A DNA stretch of 64,000 bases from an uncultured Myxococcaceae bacterium (GCA_945952225.1 CAMFHP010000017.1:31972-95971), one strand, 5' to 3'. Positions 44,000 to 54,968 are shown, counted from the first letter of the stretch. Program-made: numbers and translations. The notes: generated by a model from the sequence alone, not told the origin.

Positions 44000-44926
44000 A
44001 TGGTCCACGATCGTTCCCTCGTTGTCGGTCTCGGTTCGAACCTCGGCTCGCGCGAGGCGTTTCTTCGCGCAGCCCTCGACCTTCTGGCCCATCGCCACGG
44101 CGTCACCGTCGATGCGCACTCGCCGCGCTACGAGACCGCCCCCGTGGGGCCCGCGCAGCCCCGCTACATCAACGCCGCCGCCCGCGTGCGCAGCGCCCTC
44201 GCCCCCGAAGAACTCCTCGCCGCGATGCTCGACGTCGAGCGTCGTCTCGGCCGCGAACGCCGCGAGCGATGGGGCGCGCGCACCCTCGACCTCGACCTGC
44301 TCTGGATCGACGGAACCGTCGTCGACACGCCCTCCCTCACGGTGCCGCACCCTGAGCTGCTGCGCCGCGAGTTCGCGCTGCGTCCGCTCCTCGATGTGGC
44401 GCCCGAGGCGGTCGATCCGCGCGACGGCGCTCCCCTCGCCCCCGCCCTCGCAGCACTCACGCCCGACGCGTCGATGATGGCCCGCGCGCTCGCCGACGGA
44501 TTCGAAACGGAGATCCTCGACCACACCGCCGACGAGGGCTTTGTCACCGTCGCCGACGACCGCGCGGACCTCTTCGCCGCCGCGGCCGAGGCGCTCGGCG
44601 CGCTCATCGTCGACCCCGCGTCGGTGCACATCCGCACGGAGGTTCCCCTCGCGATCACCGTGGATGCCGAGGCGGGCGACGACGAGCGCATGTTCGCGTG
44701 GCTCTCCGAGGCGCTCTATGTGCTCGATGCGAAGCGCGTGGCGCTCCGTCGCGCGGTGGTGCTCGACGACGGGCCCACCCACGTTCGCGGCGTGCTCTTC
44801 GGCGATGCGCTCGACGAGTCGACCCACGCGGTGCGCAGCGCGCTCAAGGCCATCACCTGGCACACGCTCGATGTGGGTCCGCGCCCCGACGGACGCTGGC
44901 GCGCGCAGGTCGTCGTCGACGTGTAG
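44000..44926 (+). CDS. FolK-archease fusion protein
   Basis: A 308-residue fusion without any intervening stop or frameshift. Residues 6-150 are FolK (6-hydroxymethyl-7,8-dihydropterin pyrophosphokinase): VVGLGSNLGSREAFL, SPRYETAPVG, YINAAARV, GRERRERWGARTLDLDLLWID with metal ligands Asp97/Asp99, and VPHPELLRREFALRPL. Residues 168-308 are archease: EILDHTADEGF (His175-Asp178), AEALGALIVDP, WLSEALYVLDAKR and the C-terminal VVVDV with the conserved acidic residue. Archease activates RtcB for multiple turnovers of RNA ligation, and rtcB starts 85 nt downstream. FolK belongs to folate synthesis, so the fusion is unexpected. No ribosome-binding site is evident. Confidence 0.9.
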   Translation: MVHDRSLVVGLGSNLGSREAFLRAALDLLAHRHGVTVDAHSPRYETAPVGPAQPRYINAAARVRSALAPEELLAAMLDVERRLGRERRERWGARTLDLDLLWIDGTVVDTPSLTVPHPELLRREFALRPLLDVAPEAVDPRDGAPLAPALAALTPDASMMARALADGFETEILDHTADEGFVTVADDRADLFAAAAEALGALIVDPASVHIRTEVPLAITVDAEAGDDERMFAWLSEALYVLDAKRVALRRAVVLDDGPTHVRGVLFGDALDESTHAVRSALKAITWHTLDVGPRPDGRWRAQVVVDV

Positions 44927-45011
44927 CGCTTCGCACACCGCGCTGCTATCTCTGGCGCCCCGCCGTTCCGTCTCCCTCCCCGCGCTCGCGGGCACCACCC
45001 TCCGAATCCCC

Positions 45012-46451
45012 ATGAAATACCGGCTCGAACCGATCGACGAGGTGCGCTGGCGCCTCCCCGTGCAGGGCGCGATGCGCGTCGAGGGACGCATCTTCGCCGA
45101 CGCCGCGATGATGACCTCGCTCCACGACGACCCGTGCATCGCGCAGGTCGCCAACGTGGCCTCGCTGCCGGGCATCGTGGGCCACGCGCTCGCCATGCCC
45201 GACTTTCACTGGGGCTATGGATTTCCCATCGGCGGCGTGGCCGCGTTCGACCCCGCGCAGGGCGGCGTCGTGTCGCCGGGCGGCGTCGGCTACGACATCA
45301 ACTGCGGCGTGCGACTGCACACGCTCGACCTCGACGCCGAGGCCCTCGACCGCGTGCGCGACCGCGTCGCCGACCTGCTCCAGCAGGCCGTTCCCGCGGG
45401 CACCGCGCCGGCGAAGCGCGACGCGCGGCTCGACGACCTCGATCCCCTCCTCGACGGCGGCGCGTCGGCCCTCGTCGACCTCGGGCTCGCCTACGGCGAC
45501 GACCTCGAGCGCATCGAAGACGGTGGAAGGCTCACGCCTGGCGACCTCGCCCTCGTGAGCGACCGCGCCCGCGAACGCGGCGCGCAACAGCTCGGCACCC
45601 TCGGCGGCGGCAATCACTTTCTCGAAGTCGACCGCGTGACCGAGGTCTACGACGAGGCCCTCGCCGAACGCTTCGGGCTGCGTGTCGGCGGCGCCACCCT
45701 GCTCGTGCACTCGGGCTCGCGCGGCCTCGGACACGCCGTCTGCGAGGAGCTTCTGGGCATCATGCTCCGCGCGTCGAAGAAGGCGGGCATCGAGCTCCCC
45801 GACAAGCAGCTCGCGTGTGCGCCGCTCGGCAGCCCCGAGGCCGATCGCTATCTGCAGGTGATGGCCGCCGCGGCGAACTTCGCCTTCGCGAACCGCGCGC
45901 TCATCGCCCACCGCGCGCTCGGCGCCATCGCGAAGGGCGTGGGGCTCAACCGCACGAACCTCGGCGCGTCGCTCCTCTACGACGTGTGCCACAACATCGC
46001 GAAGTTCGAGGACCACACCGTCGACGGCGTCACGCGCCCGCTGTGTGTGCACCGCAAGGGCGCCACGCGCGCGTTCGGACCGGGCCACGCGCTGCTCCCC
46101 GAGCGATACCGCGACGTGGGACAGCCCGTGATCATTCCCGGCGACATGGGGCGCTACAGCTACGTGATGGTGGGCGCGCAGGGCTCGATGGACGAGTCCT
46201 TCGGCAGCGCGTGCCACGGCGCGGGGCGGCTCCTCGCGCGCGCGGCGGCGAAGAAGACCACCACGGGCGCGGCGGTGCTCAAGGCCCTGAACGACCGGGG
46301 AATTTCGCTCCGTGCGGCGAGCGTGAACGCGATCGTCGAGGAGATGCCCGAGGCCTACAAAGACGTGGCGGACGTGGTGTCGGTGGTCGACCGTGCGGGC
46401 CTCGCGAAGCGCGTCGCGCGCCTCGAACCGCTCATCGTCGTGAAGGGCTAG
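45012..46451 (+). CDS. rtcB: tRNA-splicing/RNA repair ligase RtcB
   Basis: GTP- and Mn-dependent ligase that joins 2',3'-cyclic phosphate (or 3'-phosphate) and 5'-OH RNA ends. The 479 residues contain the metal site in GGVGYDINCGVR (Asp95, Cys98), LGTLGGGNHFLEV, LLVHSGSRGLGH, the HRKGATRAFGPGH segment and the guanylated His402 in SACHGAGR. The C-terminus, SVVDRAGLAKRVARLEPLIVVKG, is typical. The ATG at 45012 begins the conserved fold; a TATCT-like hexamer about 60 nt upstream could be its own -10. The upstream gene provides archease, its activator. It overlaps the convergent HEAT-methyltransferase gene by 20 nt. No rtcA or rtcR is seen. Confidence 0.95.
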   Translation: MKYRLEPIDEVRWRLPVQGAMRVEGRIFADAAMMTSLHDDPCIAQVANVASLPGIVGHALAMPDFHWGYGFPIGGVAAFDPAQGGVVSPGGVGYDINCGVRLHTLDLDAEALDRVRDRVADLLQQAVPAGTAPAKRDARLDDLDPLLDGGASALVDLGLAYGDDLERIEDGGRLTPGDLALVSDRARERGAQQLGTLGGGNHFLEVDRVTEVYDEALAERFGLRVGGATLLVHSGSRGLGHAVCEELLGIMLRASKKAGIELPDKQLACAPLGSPEADRYLQVMAAAANFAFANRALIAHRALGAIAKGVGLNRTNLGASLLYDVCHNIAKFEDHTVDGVTRPLCVHRKGATRAFGPGHALLPERYRDVGQPVIIPGDMGRYSYVMVGAQGSMDESFGSACHGAGRLLARAAAKKTTTGAAVLKALNDRGISLRAASVNAIVEEMPEAYKDVADVVSVVDRAGLAKRVARLEPLIVVKG

Positions 46452-48069
46452 CGCGTCGCGGCGCGGGCGGTGCGGCGCGCGGCGGCACGCGGTCGTAGCG
46501 CTGGATCTCCGTGTCGAACCCGGGGAGCGCCACGCGCTGTCGATAGGTCACCGCGAGCCCCGCGGCCTTCGCAGCCCGCTCGGTGCGCGCGGGCACGGGC
46601 GAGACCCACACCATGCGTCCGCCCGGCGCGAGCGAGGCCGCGGCGTGGGCCACGAAGTCTTCGAGCATGAGCGCCACGTTCTCGCCGAAGCCCACACGTC
46701 CGCCGAGGGGCGGGTTCGTGAGAATGAGCGTCACGCCCTTCGGCGCGGGATCGAACGCGTTGCCCTCTTCGATCGTCGCGCGTTCGGCCTTCGCCGAGGC
46801 GAGGTTCGCGCGTGCAGCCTCCACCGCGCGGGGGTCGATGTCGCGGCCCCAGAGCTGCGCGTAGGGGGCGAAGCGGGCGCGCTCGCAGAGCTCGAGTCCC
46901 GAGCCCACGAAGGGGTCCCACACGATGTCGGTGTCGCGGCGGTGGGCCACGCGCACGAGGGCCGCGGCGAGCGACGGGTGCGAGGCCGCGGGCACCTCGG
47001 CGACGCGGTACACGAAGCGCGGATCGTCGAGGCGCAGCGGCACGAGCTCGACGAGCAGACGGCCTTCGTGTTCGAGGGCGCTCACCTCCCAGGTGCTCTC
47101 GCGCGAGTCGTTCACGAGCATGGGCTTCACGCGCGAGACGCGCTCTACCGTGCGCGCGGTGGCGCCGCGGCGATGGCCCGCGCCGACCCACTCGATGCGG
47201 TAGCGCAGCGAGCCGCGCGTGAAGCGGCGGAAGATCGCGAGCGCCTCGTCGGAGGTGATGGCCTCGGCGAGCACGTCGGCGGCGTCGCGTCCGTCGAGGG
47301 GGCGCGGCGTGAGGTCGAAGCCCATCCAGGTCATGGTACGCGCGCGAAACACCTCGGAGAGCGGCCCCCGCAGCGACACGGCGATGCGTCCTGCGCCGAT
47401 GGTGCGGGGCTTCTGCGCGGGGTCGAACTCGGCCTCGCAGAGCGCTTCGAGCCCGCGGCGGCAGCGCACCGTCACGTCGTGGGCGCCGTCGACCTTCGCG
47501 TCGCCCGCGATCACCGATTCGTCGTCGCGCACGGCCCGACGTTCGAGCATGAGCACCGCCTCGCGGGCGACGCGCTGAAGCTCCGGGTCGTCGACGGGGG
47601 CGAGTCGCAACAGCGCGAGCGAGGGCGCGCCGCCGATCTTCGCGAGGGAGCGCGCGACGGAGCGGCGGTGGTCCGGCCGTGGTTCGCGACGCCAGTAGTC
47701 GAGGAGGGCGCGCTCGACCTCGGGGCGCTCGTGGTGACCGAGCGCGATCACGGCGTTGCGGCGCGATTTGGCGTCGCCGTCGTCGAGGGTGGCGAGCAGC
47801 AGCGCGCGGAATTCGTCTTCGCGAACGCCCGCACGGGCGAGGTCGCTGAAGAGGTCGACGAGGCGTCCGCGCGCGGGGGCGACCGCCGTCGGAAAGGCCT
47901 CCAGCGCGCGCTGCGCGGCGACGTCACCGAGCTTGACGAGCGCCCGTGCGGCGCGGGCGGCGGTGTCGTCGTCGTCGCCTGCGAGGAGCGCGAGGAGCTT
48001 CGGGGCGTGCTTCACCGAGGGCGTGTAGCCGGGATCGCGGAGGTGTTCTTCGACGGAGCGCGTGGTCAC
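46432..48069 (-). CDS. HEAT-repeat / THUMP-like / SAM-dependent methyltransferase fusion
   Basis: A 545-residue protein. The N-terminal about 170 residues are HEAT repeats (LLALLAGDDDDTAARAARALVKLG, SRRNAVIALGHHERPEVERAL, RSVARSLAKIGGAPSLALL). The middle part (about 200-350) begins with RRGLEALCEAEF, as in THUMP-containing RNA methyltransferases. The catalytic part has DPFVGSGLELCERA near 383 (SAM motif I) and TNPPLGG near 455. This matches the RlmKL/Trm11-type N2-guanine methyltransferase group rather than DNA methyltransferases. The GTG start lies nine nt after an extended -10-like TGTGATACT. It is convergent with rtcB. The substrate could be tRNA or rRNA; I infer an RNA target from the fold and neighbours. 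Confidence 0.82.
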   Translation of the reverse strand: MTTRSVEEHLRDPGYTPSVKHAPKLLALLAGDDDDTAARAARALVKLGDVAAQRALEAFPTAVAPARGRLVDLFSDLARAGVREDEFRALLLATLDDGDAKSRRNAVIALGHHERPEVERALLDYWRREPRPDHRRSVARSLAKIGGAPSLALLRLAPVDDPELQRVAREAVLMLERRAVRDDESVIAGDAKVDGAHDVTVRCRRGLEALCEAEFDPAQKPRTIGAGRIAVSLRGPLSEVFRARTMTWMGFDLTPRPLDGRDAADVLAEAITSDEALAIFRRFTRGSLRYRIEWVGAGHRRGATARTVERVSRVKPMLVNDSRESTWEVSALEHEGRLLVELVPLRLDDPRFVYRVAEVPAASHPSLAAALVRVAHRRDTDIVWDPFVGSGLELCERARFAPYAQLWGRDIDPRAVEAARANLASAKAERATIEEGNAFDPAPKGVTLILTNPPLGGRVGFGENVALMLEDFVAHAAASLAPGGRMVWVSPVPARTERAAKAAGLAVTYRQRVALPGFDTEIQRYDRVPPRAAPPAPRRASPSRR

Positions 48070-48078
48070 GGCGCGCGG

Positions 48079-48087
48079 AGTATCACA
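48079..48087 (-). promoter_or_regulatory. Extended -10-like element before the HEAT-methyltransferase gene
   Basis: On the minus strand TGTGATACT (48087-48079) carries the TGn extension. The GTG start codon follows after nine nt, again with no ribosome-binding site. Confidence 0.4.
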
Positions 48088-48302
48088 ACCCGCGGCGCCA
48101 CCGCACCCGCTGTGTCAGACGGCGACGTGACGAGAACGGCGCGCGGTGACCACTCGGCGCGCGTGTCCGAGGGCGGGGCGCGCATCGGCGACCGCGGGTG
48201 TGGCCGCGCCGACGAAGGGCCGTTCAAGCGCATGGACGCGACGCGCACCGTGGCCCTCACGGCGCGCCGCACGACCGCCCCGCAGCCACGGAAACGCCCT
48301 CC

Positions 48303-49719
48303 ATGCGCATCACGGCCCCGCTCTGTCTGTGCCTCCTCGCCCTGAGCCCACGCGCGGGCGCGCAGGCCCGCCGCCCATCGCCGGCCGCCACCTCACCCGC
48401 GCTGCCCCGCAGCGTGCTCGCGCGCCTCGTGCCCCTTCAGGTGCTCTCGGTCCGCGGCGAGGTGCAGGTGGTCGACGTGTTGAACGCGCTGCCACCACGG
48501 CCCGCGCAGGCGGGCGACACGCTCCACCGCGGCGTGCAGATTCGCGTCGGTGACGACGCCGTCGCGGCCCTCGCGCTCCCCGAGGGCATCCGTCTCACGC
48601 TCCTCCCCGGCACGCGGCTCACGGCCTACGCGCCCACGCAGCGCGACCCGCGCGCGACGCTCACCCTCCTCGACGCAGGCGCCGTGCGCGTCGAGTCTCC
48701 GCCCTCGCCCTCCGACCGAAGTTTTCCCCTCGGAACGCCCTTCGCCACCGTGTACCTCGGCCGCGCCGACGGCGTCGTGCGCGCGCTCGCCAACGGTCGC
48801 ATCGCGCGCATCTCGTCGCACCGCGGACGCTTCCGCGTGCGGGGCGCGCTCGGTGATTTCTTCGTCGCCGAGTCCGTCGGTGTGAGCGCCGAACCCGCGC
48901 GTCGCTCCTCGGATCACCCGCTGCTCCCCGCCCCCGCGTGGAGTTCACCACCCGCGGCGCACGTCGCCACGAGCGGTCGTCCCGTCGATGTCGAAGGCAC
49001 GTTCTCGATCGCGCCGCCCGCGCGCATCGCGCGGTGGCGTGTGGAGCTCGCGCACGACGAGGCCTTTCGCGAGCTGGTCTCCGTCGAGCGCCTCGACGGA
49101 GACGTGCGCGCGTGGCGCGGCCGCGGACTCACGCCCGGCGTGTGGTGGGTGCGCGTGTCGGCCACGGACCGCGACGGCTACGACAGCCCTCCCTCACCCG
49201 CGCAGCGCATCGAGGTGACCGCGCCGGTGCTCCATCCGAGCGATGCGTCGCAACGCGCGCTGGCCTCGGTGCGTGTGCCCGAAGGCCTCTGGTGCGCGCT
49301 CGACGGCGCGCCCCTCACCCGCGTCGACCGTCCGCTGCGACTCTCGCCCGCGCGCGACCACATGCTCCGCTGCGCGCGCGACGCCGAGGGGCACGACGCG
49401 CACGACCGCATCGTGCCCGCGAGCGATGCGGGCGAGGTGCAACACGAGGTACGCGTGCGCGTCACCAACTGGGGTGAGGGCGTGCTCACGGTCACGCTGC
49501 GCGATGCCGAGGGCTACGCGGTTCCGTACGCGAACGTGTCCGTCGACGCGGGGCCCGAGGTGGCCGTGAGCCCCATGCGCGAGGAGTCGGAGCGTGGGGT
49601 GTATCGCGCGCCGGTGTTCTGGCGCGGGGCCGATCCGCCGCCGCTCACGCTGCGGGTGACGCTCAACGGGCGCGTGCGCTTCGAGGAGCGCGTCACGCCC
49701 GAGGGCGCGGCGGTGTCGG

Positions 49720-49730
<11 letters not shown>
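48303..49730 (+). CDS. FecR-like domain secreted protein
   Basis: A 475-residue exported protein with a signal peptide (about 1-20, LSPRAGAQA). Residues about 45-170 form a FecR-type domain: LSVRGEVQVVDV, GDTLHRGVQIRVGDDAVAALALPEGIRLTLLPGTRLTA and LLDAGAVRVESPP. In this position the domain acts in envelope proteins unrelated to iron signalling. The middle part (about 215-310) is an Ig-like region (RWRVELAHDEAFRELV ... WWVRVSATDRDG). The C-terminus has a carboxypeptidase-regulatory-like beta sandwich (VTLRDAEGYAVPYANVSVDAG). No LysM or kinase domain is present. It overlaps the ettA stop by 11 nt in convergent orientation. Confidence 0.82.
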
Positions 49731-51396
<1,666 letters not shown>

Positions 51397-51592
51397 CGGA
51401 CCGTTCGCCTCCTCCCGCAAAGGGGGCGCACGTCTACCACAGAAGGGCCCCGCCGCGGCGCCCGATTCTCGCGCACACCCCTTGATACGCCCGTGTTCGA
51501 TGCGGTCGCCTCCTGCCGCAACACTTGCGGCATCCTAGGAGTTGTCCACGCGCCCGCCCTCCCCGAACTCCAAGGCCCGACGGAGCGATCCC

Positions 51593-53050
51593 ATGCCCGT
51601 GCAGCACACCGTCGTCATCTCCGACGTGCATCTCTGCGAGACCATCGACAGCGACGACGCGTGGCTCCGCTGGCGTCAGCGCCCGTACCTCCCCGACGAG
51701 GAGTTCGCCTCCCTCGTCGACGCGATGCTGGTCGAGGCGCGGGCGCCGGGGGATCGCATCGAGTTCGTCTTCAACGGCGACCTCTTCGACTTCGACGCGG
51801 GCCGCGTGATCGACGGACGCGCGACCTTCGAAGACCTGCCGCGCACCGAGTCCGTGGCCAACGAGCTCATCGAGCGCATCCTCCGCGACCACCGGGGCTA
51901 CGTCGACGCGCTCGCGCGGCTCCTCACGGCGGGGCCCCACCGCGCGGTGTTCGTGTCGGGCAACCACGACCCGCAGCTCGCCTTCGACGGCGTGCGCGCG
52001 CGCATCCGTGCGGCCATCGCCGCCGCCGCGGGCGACCCCACGGTGGCCGAGCGCGTGCTGTTCCGCGCGTGGTTCCACCACACGCCCGATGCCATCCACA
52101 TCGAGCACGGCAACCAGTACGACCCGTACTGCTCGTTCCGCTATCCGACGATGCCGCACGGGGCGATGCCGGGCACCGACGAACCCGAGATCCAGCCGAC
52201 GGTGGGCTCCATCGCGTTCCGCTACATGGCCTCGCGCATGGGGTACTTCAACCCGCACGTCGACGCGTCGTTCATGCTCACGACGGCGGGCTACGTGAAG
52301 CACTGGGTGAAGCACTATCTCTTCACCCCGCGCGAGCTCGTGACGCCCTTCGCCCGCGGCCTCGTGCGCATGTTCGAAGAGCTCACCGCGGGCCGTCACG
52401 GCGCCTCGCAGGACCGCGCCACGCGCAACGTGAACAACGCCGCGCGCGAGACCGGCGCCGACCCCGCCGCCGTCGCCCGCCACGCCACGCTCTTCGCCCG
52501 CCCCGCGCAGGACGCCCTGCACCGCGTGGTGCGCGAGTTCTGGATCGACCGCGCGCTCCTCACGGCCCTCAGCGCCGCGGCGGTGACCGTGCCCATCCTC
52601 GCGCGGAACTCACGCGTCGCCGTGGGCGCGGCCATCGGACTCCCGATGATCTTCGCGGCCTACGAGTACGCCGTGCCCAAACCCTCGCTCGACGACAACT
52701 GGAACATCGTCCGCGCCATGAGCCCGCGCATCGCCGAGATCTACAACGCCCGCGCGGTGGTCTTCGGCCACACGCACATCCCCTACGGCGCGTGGACGAA
52801 CGGCGTCTTTCACGGCAACTCGGGCACCTGGTCCGCGGCCTACCGAGACGTCGAGAGCGAGGGCGAGATGAAGCTCCCTTCGAAGCCCGTGATCTGGCTC
52901 CGCAGCGACGGCGATCGCATGGAGGGCGGCCTCTACCGCTGGTCGATGGGGCACCTGCTGCCCGACTTCGAGAGCGACGACGCCGCGCACGCCGAGGAGA
53001 GCGTTCCGATGCCCATCGGGTCGCGCTCGATGCCCGCGCCCGCGGTGTGA
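51593..53050 (+). CDS. Calcineurin-like metallophosphoesterase with C-terminal membrane segment
   Basis: A 485-residue protein. The metallophosphoesterase motifs are VISDVHLCE (9-17), FNGDLFDFDAG, VSGNHDPQL, HIEHGNQYDPY and GHTHIPYGAW, giving a complete two-metal centre. Between the fourth and fifth motifs lies an insertion of about 200 residues with two hydrophobic stretches (ALLTALSAAAVTVPILA, VAVGAAIGLPMIFAAYEYA) predicted as a membrane hairpin. The GNHDP and HGNQYDPY context recalls UDP-2,3-diacylglucosamine pyrophosphatase-like enzymes, but the insertion is not typical. GGAG lies about seven nt before the ATG at 51593. The substrate is unknown. Confidence 0.82.
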   Translation: MPVQHTVVISDVHLCETIDSDDAWLRWRQRPYLPDEEFASLVDAMLVEARAPGDRIEFVFNGDLFDFDAGRVIDGRATFEDLPRTESVANELIERILRDHRGYVDALARLLTAGPHRAVFVSGNHDPQLAFDGVRARIRAAIAAAAGDPTVAERVLFRAWFHHTPDAIHIEHGNQYDPYCSFRYPTMPHGAMPGTDEPEIQPTVGSIAFRYMASRMGYFNPHVDASFMLTTAGYVKHWVKHYLFTPRELVTPFARGLVRMFEELTAGRHGASQDRATRNVNNAARETGADPAAVARHATLFARPAQDALHRVVREFWIDRALLTALSAAAVTVPILARNSRVAVGAAIGLPMIFAAYEYAVPKPSLDDNWNIVRAMSPRIAEIYNARAVVFGHTHIPYGAWTNGVFHGNSGTWSAAYRDVESEGEMKLPSKPVIWLRSDGDRMEGGLYRWSMGHLLPDFESDDAAHAEESVPMPIGSRSMPAPAV

Positions 53051-53053
53051 CCG

Positions 53054-53911
53054 TCAGCGTCGGCCGGGGCGCAGCGGCGTCACGAAGCCCTGCGCGTCGA
53101 TCGTGACCGCGCGTCGCTTCAACAGCGTGCCCACGGCGCGCTTGAAGGCCTTCTTGCTCAGCCCGAACACCGCGCGAATCTCCTCGGGGTCGCTGCGGTC
53201 GCCCACGCGCGGCGCGTCCGGTCGCGAGAGCGCTTCGAGAATGGCGTCGGCGTCGCTGTCGAGCTCGTCGACCTTGAGCCCTCGGAGCGAGAGGTTGACC
53301 TTGCCGTCGGGGAGCACCGAGGCCACGCGAAAGCGCGCGCGCTCGCCGCGGTAGAGCCGGTGCGGTTCAAACGACGGCACGAGGCCCACCCAGCACCGAT
53401 CGACGATCACGAAGAGGCCGATGCCGGGCTCGTCGCGCCAGGCCTCGCCCTCGACCCACTCGCCCGCACGGAGCGCTGGCGGATGGATCATGAGCTCGCG
53501 CACGCGCTGGGTTCCCGCGAGGCGTCCCGTGTCGTCGATGACGAGCCCGATCGCGTGACGCTCGCCGGCCCGGAGCTCTCCGGTGAGCTCGTGGGGAGGA
53601 ATGAACAGCGGCAGCGGCATCGCGGCGTCGACCTCGGCGCCGTCACGCTGCGCGCGGGTCACGTCGACGAAGGCCACCTCGCCGAGCGTGATCGCGGGAC
53701 GTGCGCGCGTGGCCGCCGGGCGGTCGTTCACGTCGAGGTACACGAACACGTCGAAGACCTCGCCCACGGAGACGCCTTCGGGGAGCTCATTGCGCGCGAG
53801 GGGCACCGGCGCGATGGAGGGGTCGTCGTGCGAGCCGAGGCGCGCGCCGTCGGCGGTGAGCTGCATCACTTCGAGGGGCACGTAGCGGCCGAGGAGCGCG
53901 TGGCGTTGCAT
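53054..53911 (-). CDS. CvfB-like S1 RNA-binding protein
   Basis: A 285-residue protein of the CvfB/YitL family. It has S1-like OB domains: VGEVFDVFVYLDVNDRPAATRARPAITLGEVAFVDV, a middle domain (RAGERHAIGLVIDDTGRL) and a third with RARFRVASVLPDGKVNLSLRGL. The C-terminal winged helix is the clearest match: DRSDPEEIRAVFGLSKKAFKRAVGTLLKRRAVTID. The middle OB domain lacks the usual GAFLDWG block. In Gram-positive bacteria CvfB affects RNA metabolism and virulence; the function in myxobacteria is unknown. Two starts are possible, ATG at 53911 and GTG at 53932. It converges 4 nt from the phosphoesterase. Confidence 0.87.
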   Translation of the reverse strand: MQRHALLGRYVPLEVMQLTADGARLGSHDDPSIAPVPLARNELPEGVSVGEVFDVFVYLDVNDRPAATRARPAITLGEVAFVDVTRAQRDGAEVDAAMPLPLFIPPHELTGELRAGERHAIGLVIDDTGRLAGTQRVRELMIHPPALRAGEWVEGEAWRDEPGIGLFVIVDRCWVGLVPSFEPHRLYRGERARFRVASVLPDGKVNLSLRGLKVDELDSDADAILEALSRPDAPRVGDRSDPEEIRAVFGLSKKAFKRAVGTLLKRRAVTIDAQGFVTPLRPGRR

Positions 53912-53993
53912 GGGGGCGGCGGACTCTCTCACAGGCGATGGCGCCGTTGGGGTGCGTCGCGCGCTTCGCGCGTAGCCGTTGCGGGCTGCGCGC

Positions 53994-54968
53994 TCAGGCT
54001 GCGTGCGCGTGTTCGTGGTCGCGGTCGTGGGGCGCGAGGTGCTGGAGGTAGCGGTTCACGCGGAGCACGGTGAGCCCCCACGCGCCCGCGGCGCAGAGCG
54101 TGACGAGCGGAAAGGCCTGCACGAAGCGCCCCATGAGAAGCGAGGCCGTGAAGAGGAGGAGCGTGGTGTCGCCGCCCACGAAGCCCACGCGCAGGAGCAC
54201 GGCGCGGAGCGCGCGGTCGTCGCGTGCGGCGGCGGCGCGGAGAGCGCGTCCGGCGGCGGTTCCGTCGGCGGGAGGGGCCGCGTCGCGGTCGAGGGCGATG
54301 CGCGCGCGGAGCCTCGGGAGCGTGTGCGGTCCGAGGATGCGCCACTGGAAGGTCTGCACCGCGAAGCTCACGGCGAGGAGCGTCGCGGGGCGCTGTCGAC
54401 ACGCGCGACCGAGCGCCACGTACTCGTCTTCGGTGACGTCGCGTCCCTCGACGAGGAGCGACGTGAAGCGCCGTCGGTAGAGGTCCCACGCGGCGCTGCC
54501 GAGGCCCGTGACGAAGCTCGCGAGGAGCACCATCGCCCACGCCGTCGGCGCGCCCCAGACGCGCGTGAAGAGCACCGCCGCGCCCACCATGAGCGACGCG
54601 GTTCCCACGATGTCACCGAGCTGATCGAGGGCGCGCCCGATCGGCGACGAGCGCTTCGTGGCGCGGGCGAGCACGCCGTCGAAGCAGTCGAGCGTCGCGC
54701 GCGCTTCGAAGAGCAGCCCCGCGACGAGGAGGTCGAGCAGCGTGCCCCGCGCGATGAAGCATCCGCCCGCCATCGCGAGGAGCGAATGGGTCACCGTCAC
54801 CGCGTTGGGCGTGAGCGGCGTGCGCGCGGCCCAGGGCACCATCGCGTGGCAGATCGGGTAGCGCCAGAGGCGGTCGGCGGGGCAGGCCGTGAGGTCGTGG
54901 AGCTCGTCGCGGGTCACGGTGGCGCCGCTACTCACGCGGTGTGCCACGCGGAGGTGCGTAGCCGTCAT
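53994..54968 (-). CDS. CDP-alcohol phosphatidyltransferase family membrane protein
   Basis: A 324-residue integral membrane enzyme that transfers a phosphatidyl or substituted-phosphate group from a CDP-donor to an alcohol. The full catalytic motif is present: Asp97-Gly98, Ala101-Arg102, Gly111, Asp115 and Asp119, exactly the DGxxAR-x8-GxxxDxxxD pattern. About six helices flank it, with a longer soluble insert at about 165-235. The donor and acceptor cannot be told from sequence; phospholipid head-group, inositol-phosphate or glycan roles are possible. A His/Asp/Ala-rich C-terminus (HDRDHEHAHAA) is notable and could bind metal. The start at 54968 is chosen over an upstream GTG at 55007. It faces the PRMT-like gene divergently. 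Confidence 0.88.
   Translation of the reverse strand: MTATHLRVAHRVSSGATVTRDELHDLTACPADRLWRYPICHAMVPWAARTPLTPNAVTVTHSLLAMAGGCFIARGTLLDLLVAGLLFEARATLDCFDGVLARATKRSSPIGRALDQLGDIVGTASLMVGAAVLFTRVWGAPTAWAMVLLASFVTGLGSAAWDLYRRRFTSLLVEGRDVTEDEYVALGRACRQRPATLLAVSFAVQTFQWRILGPHTLPRLRARIALDRDAAPPADGTAAGRALRAAAARDDRALRAVLLRVGFVGGDTTLLLFTASLLMGRFVQAFPLVTLCAAGAWGLTVLRVNRYLQHLAPHDRDHEHAHAA

Noticed and set aside
48070..48302. Upstream extension of the FecR-like protein
   Set aside because: The extension is Arg-rich and would bury the signal peptide that starts at 48303.
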